Assembly: GCA_963691655.1 (NCBI GenBank)
Contig: CAVNUY010000006.1
Span: forward strand, 248,001 to 312,000
Direction: 5' to 3'
DNA: 64,000 nt
DNA from: Toxonevra muliebris
Lineage: Eukaryota; Arthropoda; Insecta; Diptera; Pallopteridae
Of the stretch, positions 11,953 through 22,710 are shown piece by piece; position 1 is the first letter of the stretch; every line of letters begins with the position of its first letter. A program made the position numbers and the translations under genes. The notes below the pieces were generated by a model. That model was not told the DNA's origin. It made no database searches and saw only the letters and a program-made list of their open reading frames with translations.

Positions 11953-12454
11953 TTAACTCTTTCATACCCAATGTTGCATATATGCAACATTCACTTTTAT
12001 GTGACATAAATAAAATGTTTAACAGATATTACTATTAATGCTATTTGTACTCGGTTCTGTCAGGTATTCTTCAAGTTTGCTGATTGCCGAATATTTGAAA
12101 TTACTTGCTTAAGTATTTTTTTTTAATGTTTTGTCTTTGAAGTCCAGCAAAACCCCCAAGTGCAAAAATTTTTAGTACAATTTTTTGCACTATTTTTTGA
12201 AAAATAATGCATTAAATTATTACTAACCGGAAATTTTTTTTTATCAGATATGTTTACAAAAGATTGGAGAATATGAAAATCAAAAAATTGGCGAAAAAAG
12301 AGTTATCCAATGGTTGTCTACAGCTTCATAGCTATGCTTTTTTAACCTTTAATAAAGGACAAACAAACCAATGTAGAAGCAAGAAATTTGGTATCATGAT
12401 TGTGGAAGACCTAAGTAACCTAAGTAATTTCACAACAAAATGTCAAAGGGTTAA
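11953..12454. mobile_element. possible piggyBac-type MITE (TTAA ends)
   Basis: The stretch is bounded by TTAACTCTTTCA on the left and, inverted, TTAACCCTTTGACA on the right. TTAA target sites with short CCCTTT-like inverted ends are the signature of piggyBac-superfamily elements. A perfect 22-bp palindrome at 11970-11991 lies 14 bases inside the left end. The terminal match is short (about 9 of 12 after TTAA), so this is a tentative call. No transposase is encoded. Confidence 0.35.
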
Positions 12455-12730
12455 GATCGAAAATATTTTATCATATATTTTTGATTATAAACATTAAATT
12501 GTTGCGAATTTTTAAATAATTTTTAGAATTATATATCGTTTTAAGAATGACCTTTGGCTATAGCTTCTTTAATATTTCTATTTAAAGCAATAAACTCGGA
12601 TGACAATAAAATTAACTTAAGCTGTTACTCCTTTTTACCACAGATATTTAGATCACTAAAGCTAAAAAACTAAGCTAACATAAGTAGATATTGCTAGCCT
12701 ATATTCCCTTTCTAAAAAAAAAATAAAATA
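12455..12730. other. AT-rich sequence, nothing recognised
   Basis: This holds simple AT-rich DNA between the possible MITE and the A tail of the guanylate kinase retrocopy. No gene or repeat unit was identified. Confidence 0.4.
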
Positions 12731-12886
12731 TTTTTTGTTTTTTTTTTTTTTAATCAGTAACGAACAAATGAACAATATAAACTTCTGCATGATACAATAT
12801 TACACTTTAACGCAACGTCATTTCCAAAAATCATTTAAATTGTATTATTGCCAGCAGATCTTGACACCATTAACCTCCTGAGACTT

Positions 12887-13462
12887 TCATTCATTAACTA
12901 TATACTCTTTAAATTCAGCGTATGATGCATCAATTTCAATATTAGTAATAATTTTTTGAAAATTGCCAGGGGTAAGACCGTAGGTTATTTCATTTTTTGC
13001 AGATTGTAGACGCTTTTGAAGCGCTTCTTCCGTTACGGTATTACGTTTACGTAAGCGAATTTCTAAATCCTTTAGTGTTGGTAATAATCCACCATACATT
13101 AAAATTAGATTAAGATCAGTTTTCTTAATTTGTTCAACGCCTTGGGGCTCAATGTCTAAAATACAAACTTTTCCTGTATTTTGTATATCTTTTACTGCTG
13201 CTTTACTGGTTCCATAAATATTTCCACTGAAAGTTGCAGTTTCAATAAATTCATTATGTGAAACCTTCTCCGTCATTTCATCTTTTGATATAAAATAGTA
13301 ATGAACACCATTCTCTTCACCAAAACGTGGTTGTCTGGTGGTATGTAAGACACTAAAACCGAAAGTGTTTGGGAATTCCTCAAAGAGCTTCTTGAGCAAT
13401 GTGCTCTTTCCCTAACCAGAAGGTCCGCATAGGACGAGTGGTCGTGGGCCAATTTGTACCAT
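12887..13462 (-). pseudogene. guanylate kinase retrocopy with a stop in the P-loop
   Basis: Guanylate kinase transfers phosphate from ATP to GMP in the cytosol. The reading starts at the ATG at 13462 with MVQIGPRPLVLCGPSG, meets TAG at 13412-13414, then continues in the same frame GKSTLLKKLFEEF. The stop thus falls inside the GxxxxGK[ST] nucleotide-binding loop, one substitution from a sense codon. The rest (about 175 residues) has no further stop: HTTRQPR, GEENGVHYYF, FIETATFSGNIYGTSK, DIEPQGVEQIKKTD and TPGNF. Several conserved positions have changed (FSVLHTT where family members have Ser before His; PRFGE where they have Pro before Gly). It has no introns, and 150 bases past the stop codon lies an A-rich tract (12731-12751, T on the plus strand), as expected of a processed copy. 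A functional copy with readthrough is unlikely but not excluded. Confidence 0.88.
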
Positions 13463-13911
13463 CTTCCTGAAAACTATAGTAACAATAAATTTCGTACAAG
13501 AAATATATGAAAAGGCAAAAAGTTATTACTCCTCAAGTTGTATAGAAATTTTACTCCTCCTCCCAAAACCAATACACGTAACATTAAGAAGGAAAGCTTT
13601 TTTAGTAATTGATTTTTTATTAAATCTCCTGAAAGTAATCAAAGAAAAGTATTCAACATTGGGAATATTTTCGTAATTTTTAGAATTCCAGAAAACTTAT
13701 TTTATATATCATTTCAGTTCATTATTTTTTAACCCAGATATATCCAATGTGCTGTATATAGTACATTTCAGAAATGTTTGAATTTGATTAAATGGGAAGA
13801 TTTAATAAAAATCAAAACTTTCTAGGCATATCTAGGCTAATATCTACGAAAACACCATATTCAAAATGCCGTATGTGTAAATTTTTAATTAATTATTTCA
13901 TTTATATAGAT
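13463..13911. other. intergenic, nothing recognised
   Basis: AT-rich sequence upstream of the guanylate kinase retrocopy. I saw no gene, promoter element or repeat that I could support. Confidence 0.4.
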
Positions 13912-14980
13912 ACTAGCTGGGCTTCGCCCAGCTTCGTTGTCCGGACCTCTTACTAAGGCTCTCTAATAACTATCAACATACATCCTTTACAAATAAATTT
14001 GTATTGCTTGTCTTATTATGGTTCCCCTTATTGCTGCCTTAATTTGCTAAAGTCTTAACACGCATTTTTCAAATTTTACAGGAGAATTTCGAGAATTTGT
14101 AATTTAAGCAAAACGAAAAGATTGCAAGTTTTCAGTGTAGGTTTCTAAAATTTTCGGAACAGGGAACATTTGTTATCATAATCCATCGAAAACTCTATAC
14201 TGAAAAATGGATGTTAGGGCCTTAGCAAAATAAGGCAGAGATATATACCTTTTGAAGCATTTCCTTTGTATACCAAAAAACTTCCACATTCTGCTCAACA
14301 ACTACTACTAACCATCACACACAAACTGCCAGTGTGTTCTTTGCAATGGTTTCTCAGGTATACAGTTTCAAACATTTTCTTTGCATGGGAGGTGTCACGC
14401 ATATTTTATTTATTCCATTCATTTTTTTTTTCTACCCTTTTCCATTGGCAATCAAAGCTCTCTAACCACAAATAATTTAGGAAATATACCTTATAAAACC
14501 CAGGTGGAACAGTCACTAACCCAAGTCTACCCATACTTTACCCACCAAATTCTATTGGCAAATCATATTATCATTCCAAATCTTAGTACTGCACTACAAA
14601 TAGTTTCTAAGATATACAATAATGAAAATTCAGCCTATATGGAAAGTTCCTCGCCGTCTTTTTCAATCCTAACCACATTTTTTTTTGTGGCGTGGTTTTG
14701 TCAACCAACGTGGGTTCTGGTTCTGGAAATATATATAGAAGCATTAGAGTTGAACGGAAAAGGCCACTCCATATTTTTTCATGGAATGCCAAAATAACGT
14801 GTTTTAGAGACGTGCCACAAATGAATACTGAATATTCCATAGCTAAAACTCAGATTATATAGGAGATGTAATGCCCCCTTTTTTCAATTTCATAGACCTT
14901 TTTCCTGTGGCATTATATTGCCAATTAATATCCTTATACTAAATTTCTGCTTGTGGAGATATACCCGAAAATTATCTGAG
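13912..14980 (+). repeat. dispersed repeat copy starting with a hairpin
   Basis: The left end carries the hairpin GCTGGGC-TTC-GCCCAGC (13918-13934) after the word TACTA, a layout common to a dispersed repeat class in insects. Further in are the modules also found at 10.7 and 11.5 kb: ATGGTTTCTCAGGTATA, TTTGCATGGGAGGTGTCACG, then ACTTTACCCACCAAATTC and AATGAAAATTCAGCCTATAT. It is non-coding; several short ORFs inside are chance. The right boundary is approximate. Confidence 0.5.
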
Positions 14981-15049
14981 TTATTGATGGGCATATTTCC
15001 ATGAATAATAGTATGAAAACAAAATAATTATTTGTATAAAAGAGAATAA

Positions 15050-15172
15050 CTTGGTCCACCTGTAGTTGAATTCGAACTCGCGACACCAAAAAAACTCAGA
15101 ATTCCTTTGCACAGCACAACCAAAACTTTACACTTCTTTTTAACTCACTCACCCAAACACATTTATAAAATA
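15050..15172 (-). repeat. tRNA-like SINE head, copy 1 of 3
   Basis: On the minus strand this reads a weak A box (TGTTTGGGTGAGTGAGTTAA) and, about 60 bases on, a B box GAGTTCGAATTC, ending at GGTGGACCAAG. This is the internal RNA polymerase III promoter layout of a tRNA-derived SINE. It is degenerate and not a functional tRNA. Confidence 0.5.
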
Positions 15173-15291
15173 ACGCGATCACATTAGTAATATGTATTTG
15201 ATAATGTATTATATATGTTTGCATGTTTTATATTTACCTTTGTCTTTATTTCTTGTATTTATTTTTTTACACCAAAAAAAAAAAATAAAAA

Positions 15292-15402
15292 ATTTGGTCC
15301 GCTTCAAGTGAGATTTGAACCCACTATTCAAAAAACTATTTCCAGCATACACTACTTTACCCTACCTCCTAACCAACTCATCTACACAACACGATAGTGC
15401 CG
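15292..15402 (-). repeat. tRNA-like SINE head, copy 2 of 3
   Basis: The minus strand reads TAGATGAGTTGGTTAGGAGG, a good A box, and GTGGGTTCAAATCTCACTTG, a good B box, ending GCGGACCAAA. This is the best preserved of the three. The downstream flank ATTAGTAATATGTA is shared with the other two copies, which shows they belong to one family. Confidence 0.6.
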
Positions 15403-15589
15403 CAATCAAATTAGTAATATGTAGTTATGGTACATTCATGCAAATGAAAAAGAATTTAAAACAGAAAGCTCTCACGCTTTCTTTTTGCCTTTGTGTTTGT
15501 GTAGTGGAAATCGCAGGGAGCGAAATAAAAAAAAACTTTGGGTTTGATTCTAGGAAAAAAAATATATTTACAATAACAAATGTAAGGGC

Positions 15590-16675
15590 AACGAATTTTT
15601 AATATAAAAATGCATTATACAGGTGAACTATTAACTTTAGATATGTGCCAAAACTGACTTTATTTTAGCAAACGATAAGATCTATAATCTTACCATACAT
15701 AATTTTAATATACCTCTTTCAGTTTAAGCATTGCGAAATATAGAAACCTATTAGGACTAAACATTTAACAGCGCTCTATTTTATATATATAGAAGATATA
15801 TATAAATATTTGTATATAAACAATTTTTCCATGACCAAATTGATAGCATACTATATTTTTATATTTATGTGATGAAAGTATAGTATTTGCATATTGTATA
15901 TATTGTCTTTGTAGGTATTTTTGTTGTATATACTTTATATTTTTTTATATCGATGAAAAACAAAAAAAGGAAAAAAAAAAGAAAAAAAAATATATAAGAA
16001 AAAAACAAATGATTTGCTATTAGAGGGATTCGAACTCAATACATCCTCTCTAATTCCCTTTACTTTCTTTACCCTTCACTTTAACACTCTCACCCACACA
16101 CCACCATTTAAATTTATGATTAAATTAGTAATATATAGTTACATTCATTCAAATGAAGAATCATATAAAACAAAAGCTCGCATTCTATTGTTTTGTGTTT
16201 GTGTGGGAGCGAGATAGAGGAGAAATGAAAAGAAATAAAATCAAAATCATTGTTATTAGTTCTAGGAAAAACATAAATATTTACAATAACAAATGTAAAG
16301 GGAACAAATTTTTAATATAAAAATGCATTTTACAGGTAAACTATTAAGTTAGATGTATGCCACCACTGACTTTATTTTAGCAAACGATAAGATCTATAAT
16401 CTTTCTGTACATAAATTGAATGTACCTCTTATAGTTTAAGCAGCATTTTACATTAAGTAGCTAAATTTTTTAAAAAAATTGACTTTGGTTCAAATATCGA
16501 TCTATATTAAAGAAACTATTTGAAATTAACTTAAAATAAATATCAACTTAACTCGACAAATGTCCAAAGCAATTACATACGAAATTTCATGACAATCCGT
16601 TGCGAAATATAGAAACCTATTAGGACTAAACATTTAACAGCCTCTATTTTATATATATAGAAGATATATGTAAAC
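15590..16675. repeat. direct repeat pair with a SINE head between
   Basis: The segment at about 15590-15805 is repeated at about 16305-16675. Shared words include AATTTTTAATATAAAAATGC, CAAACGATAAGATCTATAAT, GAAATATAGAAACCTATTAG, GACTAAACATTTAACAGC and CTCTATTTTATATATATAGA. The second copy has an insertion of about 130 bp. Each copy follows a tRNA-like head (15292-15402 and 16012-16115), so two long tRNA-headed units lie in tandem. Confidence 0.75.
16012..16115 (-). repeat. tRNA-like SINE head, copy 3 of 3
   Basis: The minus strand reads TGTGTGGGTGAGAGTGTTAA as a degenerate A box and GAGTTCGAATCCCTCTAA as a B box. The flank ATTAGTAATATATA matches that of copies 1 and 2. Confidence 0.55.
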
Positions 16676-17250
16676 ATATAGCCATGCCACAAAATACAAT
16701 TGAGTTCATTATTTTGAATATTACAGGTAGTACCATGAGTTAGCGAGTTTTTGTTGTTTCAATATAAAATGAAATATTGAGAAAGTGTAAGAGTAAAATT
16801 TAACCAAAATGGTCACCAAATGATTTAGCTTTCGATGCCTTATGATCAAACCAGTGTAACATTGTGAAATTTTGCACAATAATTGTCTATTGGGAGCAAA
16901 TAGTACATATTCAGTGATAAATGTATTAAAAGGCGTAAAACTGGTTAAGGCAGTAATAGTGTACAGAAATTTCAAAAAAACATTTCTTGTAACATTTTCC
17001 AAAAAAAATTTAGTATTTCTTAGTTCATAGCTAAACCTTCAAAGATTTATAAATTTTTGTTTTTTTATTTCCAAATTAATAGATGCACATTATATGAAAT
17101 AGAAATTTAGATAACGTCCAATGCCCACTAGAAAAAGGAAAGTATATTATTTGGGCAAAAAAAAAAATGTATTAATAGGATAATTCCGGGAGGTATGGAA
17201 CGCCGCAATTTACGATTCCCTTTAAATTTGTGATGATTTAAAAAAGAGGC
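16676..17250. other. AT-rich sequence, nothing recognised
   Basis: No gene, repeat unit or regulatory site could be supported in this stretch. Confidence 0.4.
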
Positions 17251-17252
17251 TC

Positions 17253-17284
17253 TATCTATATATATATATATATAGATATATATT
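17253..17284. repeat. TA microsatellite
   Basis: An alternating TA tract with CTA/TAG interruptions at both ends, followed by a run of T. It is a simple repeat and a possible polymorphic site. Confidence 0.85.
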
Positions 17285-17303
17285 TTTTTTTTTATTCCAT
17301 TTG

Positions 17304-17560
17304 AAACTAGATATAATAAGCTTTCATTTGAACCCAAACATGGGGAAGGGTCTCCCGCTAACAAAATGTCCCATTTCAATAGAAATATATATATAGCCGC
17401 CATATTGGTCTGCCATCATGCCAAATCAAAAAAGAGCTTGTTGCATTCGAAACTAGAGATAATAAGCTTTTATTTGAGCCCAAACATGCTCTGAAATACC
17501 TAAACCAATTTTAGAGAGGGGCGGGAGGGCTCCCGTTGACAGAGAATGTCCCATATTTAT
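17304..17560. repeat. two-copy direct repeat, period about 140 bp
   Basis: GAAACTAGATATAATAAGCT followed by TTGAACCCAAACATG and AATGTCCCAT at 17304-17380 recurs with changes at 17446-17555 (GAAACTAGAGATAATAAGCT and so on). The second copy carries an extra stretch containing GGGGCGGGAGGGCTCCCG. It is probably a local duplication inside an older repeat. Confidence 0.7.
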
Positions 17561-17598
17561 ATATGGGGGATTTCTTCTCTTAAAATCGATCGAGCTTA

Positions 17599-17735
17599 AA
17601 AAACATTAATTTTCGGAAAAAAAGTCACAACTTTTTTTTAATTTTGAAAAAATGATGTTACATCAAAAAACATTAATTTTCGGAAAAAAAGTCACAACTT
17701 TTTTTTAATTTTGAAAAAAAATGATGGTCACATTT
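17599..17735. repeat. 67-bp tandem duplication
   Basis: The unit with CATTAATTTTCGGAAAAAAA and GTCACAACTTTTTTTTAATT occurs twice, 67 bases apart, nearly identical. The match is close enough to be recent. Confidence 0.85.
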
Positions 17736-18441
17736 TGATTTTTAAAATTTATTTTCTATTTTCAAAACATGGAATAAAAATCTGTCGAAAACGTTTTAAA
17801 CAAAAAATTTCTAAATCAATAGGTAATTAGTTATATGGATCCGAAACAGGTGCTGTTTGACCAAAATGTTAAAATTCTACCCCCTCCAGCTCGGCGAATT
17901 TTTGATCGATCTCATACAAATTTGGTGTGGTAACTACTACTCAATAGGACTAAAATTTGTGTTTAAGCCCGATCGATTTTAAGAGTGGGTTCCCTTGAGA
18001 TGCATATACATACTTATAAAAGGAGGAAAACTTTTTTTAAAAAATATAAAGCATTTTTCTCAAATCGCTTTTATTTGCGTCTTTGTTTTCCTCGTAATGA
18101 AAGCAAATAAAAAATTTTTAAATATAAAGGACTGAATTAATGGTACAAATTAAGAATAGGCCGTACAAAAAAACGTGCAACTCTTTTCAAAAACTTTGAA
18201 TTGACAAGGTAACCGTAGTAGTTATTAGTTATTTACAAACTACTTTTAATTTTGTCATTTCTTACTAGCATTTCAACATTCTGTATAAGTGTTTAATATT
18301 TGAAAACATTACCAAGAATTACAAGGTTTTTGTTTTCAAGTATTTTCACTGAACAGATATGATGAATGACTAACACAACTGTTCTTTATATCTATTTTGT
18401 TGAAATTCTCATTGCAACAGTTAGTTAATTGCAACGGTTAG
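17736..18441. other. intergenic, nothing recognised
   Basis: AT-rich DNA. A phrase about 17880-17990 (GATCGATCTCATACAAATTT, TTAAGCCCGATCGATTTTAA) resembles dispersed fly repeat sequence, but no boundaries could be set. Confidence 0.35.
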
Positions 18442-18736
18442 TTAACACGTTCGCGGACACTCAAGAGACCCAAGTGTCTCACCATTAAAGTAATCGTAAT
18501 ATTTAAATTTTAATTATACACGTTTTTCCCAAGTTCAAACAATATCACATTTAATTAGTTATATATGTACACTGAATGCTTAAGCATTTACTTCGATATA
18601 TAGATCAGTTCTGTTATGGATGACATATAATTGAATGCCGAAATTTGGTTTATAGATTTGAATGCTATAGCATTCACGTCATATTGTGACACCATGAAAA
18701 TGAATATTATAGCATTCACGTCCGCGAACGTGTTAA
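18442..18736. mobile_element. piggyBac-type MITE, 287 bp plus TTAA target sites
   Basis: TTAA occurs at 18442-18445 and 18733-18736. Inside them are perfect 13-bp inverted ends, CACGTTCGCGGAC on the left and GTCCGCGAACGTG on the right. TTAA target duplication and a short terminal inverted repeat starting with C are the hallmarks of the piggyBac superfamily. Near the right end, GAATGCTATAGCATTC (a perfect 16-bp palindrome) and TTATAGCATTCACGTC form a subterminal repeat. There is no coding capacity, so it would need a transposase from elsewhere. The perfect ends suggest it is fairly young. Confidence 0.88.
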
Positions 18737-19262
18737 TGACTAGTTGTAGAAATGAGAGAGAGAGAGCGTGTAATATTACACTGAAAAATTATTTTAAATG
18801 ATAGATACAACTGAAATTCAAAATTCGACGAAGAAAGTGTAAAAAAAAAAAAAGTTTGAAAATCAAAACTCAACGGAATTGAAACTTTTTTTTTTGTAAA
18901 TTTTAAGTAAATATTATTGTTGTTTAATAGAATGACGAAATAATTGTAAATCAAATGCTATATTTTTTTTAAAACTCATTTTGTGTTGGTCTTGATTTCA
19001 TTCACCAAAAATTATAAGATAGCAGGGGAAAAATACTAAAAACTAGCGAAAAGTTTTCTAGTAGTGAGGTGTGATAAATGATTGTTATCGTGCTTTGGTC
19101 AGACAGTTGAAAAAACTCTAGCATCTTTTAGCTTTGAATGTCCAAAACATAAACACTTTTTATTTAAAATCTTGTATAAAGATATGTTAGGTTCGAGTTA
19201 CTGCCTAGAGACACACTTAGGCTTGAACTGCTCATTAATATACCACATGTTTGGACCTACAA
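18737..19262. other. intergenic, nothing recognised
   Basis: AT-rich DNA with a short GA run at about 18757. The part from about 19150 to 19262 may be the diverged tail region of the neighbouring SINE, since it shares weak similarity with 22711-22790 read on the other strand. Confidence 0.35.
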
Positions 19263-19510
19263 TTTAAAGCCAGTGTGGCAATTTGTTATCACTTGGTGGT
19301 TTTGCCATTGCCTACAAAGAAGTGTACTTGTACACTTTTTTTATAATTCTCATACACTTCATATTGATAGTGAATATAAGAAGGTTATGAGAATTACCCA
19401 CCAGACCAAGACGGAAATCGAACCCGAACTTCCCGGTGAAGGTCAAGAGCACTAACCACAAGACTATGGAGGTCGGAGTCTAGCACACTAACCACTAGGC
19501 TATGGCGACC
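19263..19510 (-). mobile_element. tRNA-derived SINE with two head modules
   Basis: Read on the minus strand, it starts GGTCGCCATAGCCTAGTGGT, then a second head CCATAGTCTTGTGGTTAGTG, then a B box GGGTTCGATTTCCG and CTTGGTCTGGTGGGTAATTC. The body (TCTCATAACCTTCTTATATT, AGTGTACAAGTACACTTC, GGCAAAACCACCAAG) and the end TTGTAGGTCCAA match the plus-strand copy at 22473-22710, which proves a dispersed family. Having two A-box-like modules in a row makes it a dimeric head. Confidence 0.85.
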
Positions 19511-20705
19511 ACATAAGTAAAAAACTAATTCTAACAATTTGTAACTTCCTATCAGTTTTATTTTCAACTCCATGCGGGTTATAAAGGGATACAGATTTGT
19601 CTAAGATTGACAATATATAATAAAAAACAGCTATATCCAATAACATTATTTTTCTAAATTGTTTGGAAAATTATGCAGATTAGAAAAGGTTAATACCGTG
19701 AGAATTCATGTAAAATTTGATAACCTAATTTTTTATTTGCTAAAATGAAGTTAGTTTATACAATCCATATGTTGGCTATGAACACTGTCAAAACTTAAAT
19801 AGTTAATACTCACGTTTCAACTGTATCATTCAATTAAAGACATCATTTAAATTTTAAAGGCTAATTAATACGGACCACGATATAAAGTAAACATTAAAAA
19901 GTGTAGATTTTATAATGTTATGAGTACCTCAAAATTATTATGGAAAAACAATCGTTTGTCAAAATTACTAATCACAAAATTTTCAATTTCCTTCTTTGGT
20001 TTTTATTATAGGAGTATAAATTTGTGTAATTTTTCATAAACCAAACAACACCCACCCCTTCCGTAAATATACTCCTGGCTGATAGGATATTTAAACTATT
20101 TCGACGCCGATACGAAGTGGTATAGTTCTTAATGTTTTTGTTTTTTGTAGTTGAGTATGGTTATTTTACTTTATATGAAAAAATAAGATGTTTATGCTTC
20201 AATAGAGAATACCAAACTGGAAGAGTGAAATATATTTCACAAATAAGTAAACGCGTTGGATTTTAAATAAATGTATTAAAATAATTGAGAGCTACTAATA
20301 ACACTACTTAACAAATTCCAATTTTTTACTTTAGGCAACTTTCAAATGCCAATATCACAAGAAACATTACGTGATGAAGAAAAACTGAGTAGGTCATCGT
20401 GGTTGGAACCTGTAAGTTATGTATTAGGTGTCTAAAGCAAAATTCGTGTTGACTAATGTAATTTGCTTCGCCACTAATAAACAATTTAAAGGGAAAGGAA
20501 AGGAATGACAATTTGTTATATAGCCTGATTTGCGTGTGAAAAATGTAATTAAGTTCACTTTTACATTAAAATAAATAAGTGCCATAAAACAAATAAATCG
20601 AAGGGACACGGAGTAAAGGATTATAAAAGCTTATCAAAGCGCAACACGAATCTTTTCCAAATTACATCAGTAGAAAATATATATAAAAAAAGTGTATATA
20701 AAAAA
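19511..20705. other. intergenic, nothing recognised
   Basis: AT-rich sequence without a supported gene, repeat or site. Confidence 0.4.
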
Positions 20706-20708
20706 ATA

Positions 20709-20834
20709 ATCAGCCCTATTCTAAATATTCCCGAATTAATTCTCCGGGAAAACTTGTTTCTTTTTCCTTCTTTTTCTATAGGAATACGGGAGAAAGGAAA
20801 AAATTTTCCCGGGAATATTTAAAATAGAGCTGAA
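20709..20834. mobile_element. small inverted-repeat MITE of about 125 bp
   Basis: The left end CAGCCCTATTCTAAATATTC and the right end GAATATTTAAAATAGAGCTG are inverted copies with few mismatches, followed inward by CCG-containing words. The whole can fold into a long hairpin. It has no coding capacity. Confidence 0.75.
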
Positions 20835-21039
20835 TGTGCATACAACAGGATGATTCAGGAGTTATAGTCAAAATGGTGTTAAATGATGAGGTCAAAATAA
20901 GCCTCGAAAGTTTTCGTGTCAATTTTGACTCGAAAGCAGCCTCAAAGGTTTACACAAATGGTACAGTGCTGCATTTGTTTGGCTAGTGCATGTTATACTT
21001 TATAACGCAATTTTGTAAGTTGAAGTTCATATAAGGTCT

Positions 21040-21136
21040 GTTCCCGTACTTTTTGGATAAAGTCTGCTAAACTGAGAGTAAACAAAAAATACTCTCTGTG
21101 ATAGACAAAAATGCACAAAAGTACGGGAACGCACAA
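21040..21136. mobile_element. tiny inverted-repeat element
   Basis: GTTCCCGTACTTTT on the left is matched by AAAAGTACGGGAAC on the right, and an inner pair GAGAGTA / TACTCTC lies between them. The two nested stems make one hairpin of about 95 bp, consistent with a very short MITE. Confidence 0.65.
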
Positions 21137-21498
21137 AACCACTTTTCCTGCACGAAATAAAATGTCAAATTGTAACGACAGTTAAATTCAAAAAAACAAA
21201 ATGTCAGTGATATTTAATAAAATATAAATTGTTAAGTCTTACAAGAAAATAAATAAATAATGAAGAAATTAAACATAAATTGTTCGCCTGACTACTTCTG
21301 TAGAATCTTCTGGCTTACAACCACCATTTGCATTTTTCAGAAATAGCAGACGCTCTTACAGCATCAGAAGTTGAACAGACACTTGCGTTATTAATCTGTG
21401 CAGAATGTAGTTAAAAATTATCAAATATACAACTAATACATTTCTAATTTTCTAAAAATTCTTTATTTATTTATTAATTTAAAATTTTTAATATATTT
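21137..21498. other. intergenic, nothing recognised
   Basis: AT-rich sequence between a small MITE and the LINE fragment. No gene or repeat was supported. Confidence 0.4.
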
Positions 21499-22430
21499 TC
21501 ACAAAGGCAAAACAATTGATTGTTTGACACTTTTAATATTTTTACCCAGAGAAAAAGTGCGAGCTATTTCGTTTGCGTCTCCCTCCTCTTGCAAAGGAGA
21601 GAGAAAATGCTCTGTAGTGTCGCTTTCCTCCTCAAACCGTCCTGTCATCAAACTCATCAGGATATGCAGATTATTTCTCCCCAGATGAAAAAGAAAGTCA
21701 GCTGTTCCCCTGTTAGGTTCTTTCACAAAGTCCTTCGAATTTTCTACAATTTCGGAATTGACACTGGACCATCTTTTTCTGTGAGCATAATTCATGAATT
21801 TGTTGATCCATTGCATAGTTTCTGACAAACTGACACCGATGATTGGTTCCGGGCACATTAGATTTGCTGCAGAGCAGCAGTTGGTCATTTCATCAACCAA
21901 CCCGAATCGATTCCAATTGTTATTTTGGAGCCGTCCGCTCCAACCTCCGGATTGCTCCATTGGTTTCGCTCAGGATATTTCACATCATATTTTCTGCTGA
22001 ATTTGATGTGGGGCACAAAACTGTCAACCGACATCAAAAACAATGGGCATTGCTCCGATAGCTAGCGGTAAATCCGTCTGTGCTCCGTATCATTTTCAAC
22101 GTGCTAAACTCTGCTTCACTTGAGTCGACACACCGCCTTCATTGCTTCGCTTTGAATATATAAATGAAGGGGAAGCAAATCAAGCAAAAGATTTGGGACA
22201 TCACCTGGAGTTGTACTCATAGAACCAGAGCCACACACTACTTTGTTTAGCAAGCTAGCCTGTGTAGCGTAGAAACTGTGAACTTAACCAGGACTCACCA
22301 TATCACAGGCGTATGTGACAATACGCCTAATTAAAACTGTATACAACAGTCGGCTTTAGGCCCCAAGTCTTGCCAAAAGTTCTGCTGCATTGGCAGAAAA
22401 CCTTTAGTGCACGAAACACCTTTTGGTAAA
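21499..22430 (-). pseudogene. non-LTR retrotransposon 3' fragment (RT thumb, RNase H end, C-terminus)
   Basis: Read on the minus strand from 22430, the first recognisable piece resembles the LINE thumb phrase GKTWGLKPxxxxWxYTAVxRP in broken form (ARLGA, SRLLYTVLIRRIVTYA). A poorly readable stretch follows. From 21960 an uninterrupted 153-codon reading has CPEPIIGVSLSETMQWIN, AHRKRWSSVNSE and FHLGRNNLHILMSLMTG. That order (end of RNase H, the GPEP segment, the arginine-tryptophan block and LxxxxLxxLxxxxTG) is what lies at the C-terminus of I/LOA-type elements. The zinc motif after TG is lost. No poly(A) end is evident. Confidence 0.68.
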
Positions 22431-22472
22431 GTTTGGAAACTTATTTTTTTGATATTATATATAAATGATCGA

Positions 22473-22710
22473 AGACCTTGATAGTCTAATGGATAGTGCA
22501 CAAGACTTTCACCCAGAAGGCTGCGGGTTCGATTCCCGTCTTGGTCTGGTGGTTAATTCTCATAAACTTCTTATATTCACTATCGAATGAAGTGAATGAG
22601 AATTATAAGAAAGTGTACAAGTATACACCTTGATTGGTAATGGCAAAACCACCGAGCTGATAAAAAATTGCCACACAGCCGTTTGGAATCGGCGTTAAAC
22701 TGTAGGTCCA
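22473..22710 (+). mobile_element. tRNA-derived SINE
   Basis: The head AGACCTTGATAGTCTAATGG has an A box (TAGTCTAATGGATAG) and 35 bases later a B box (GGGTTCGATTCCCG), and the ends GACC and GGTC can pair as in a tRNA acceptor stem; it most resembles an arginine tRNA. The body and the end TAAACTGTAGGTCCA are shared with the minus-strand copy at 19263-19510. RNA polymerase III would read it from the internal boxes. Confidence 0.87.

Noticed and set aside
22473..22546. Functional tRNA gene
   Set aside because: The head folds only partly, the anticodon arm is poor, and the same sequence recurs with a shared body at 19.3 kb; it is a SINE.
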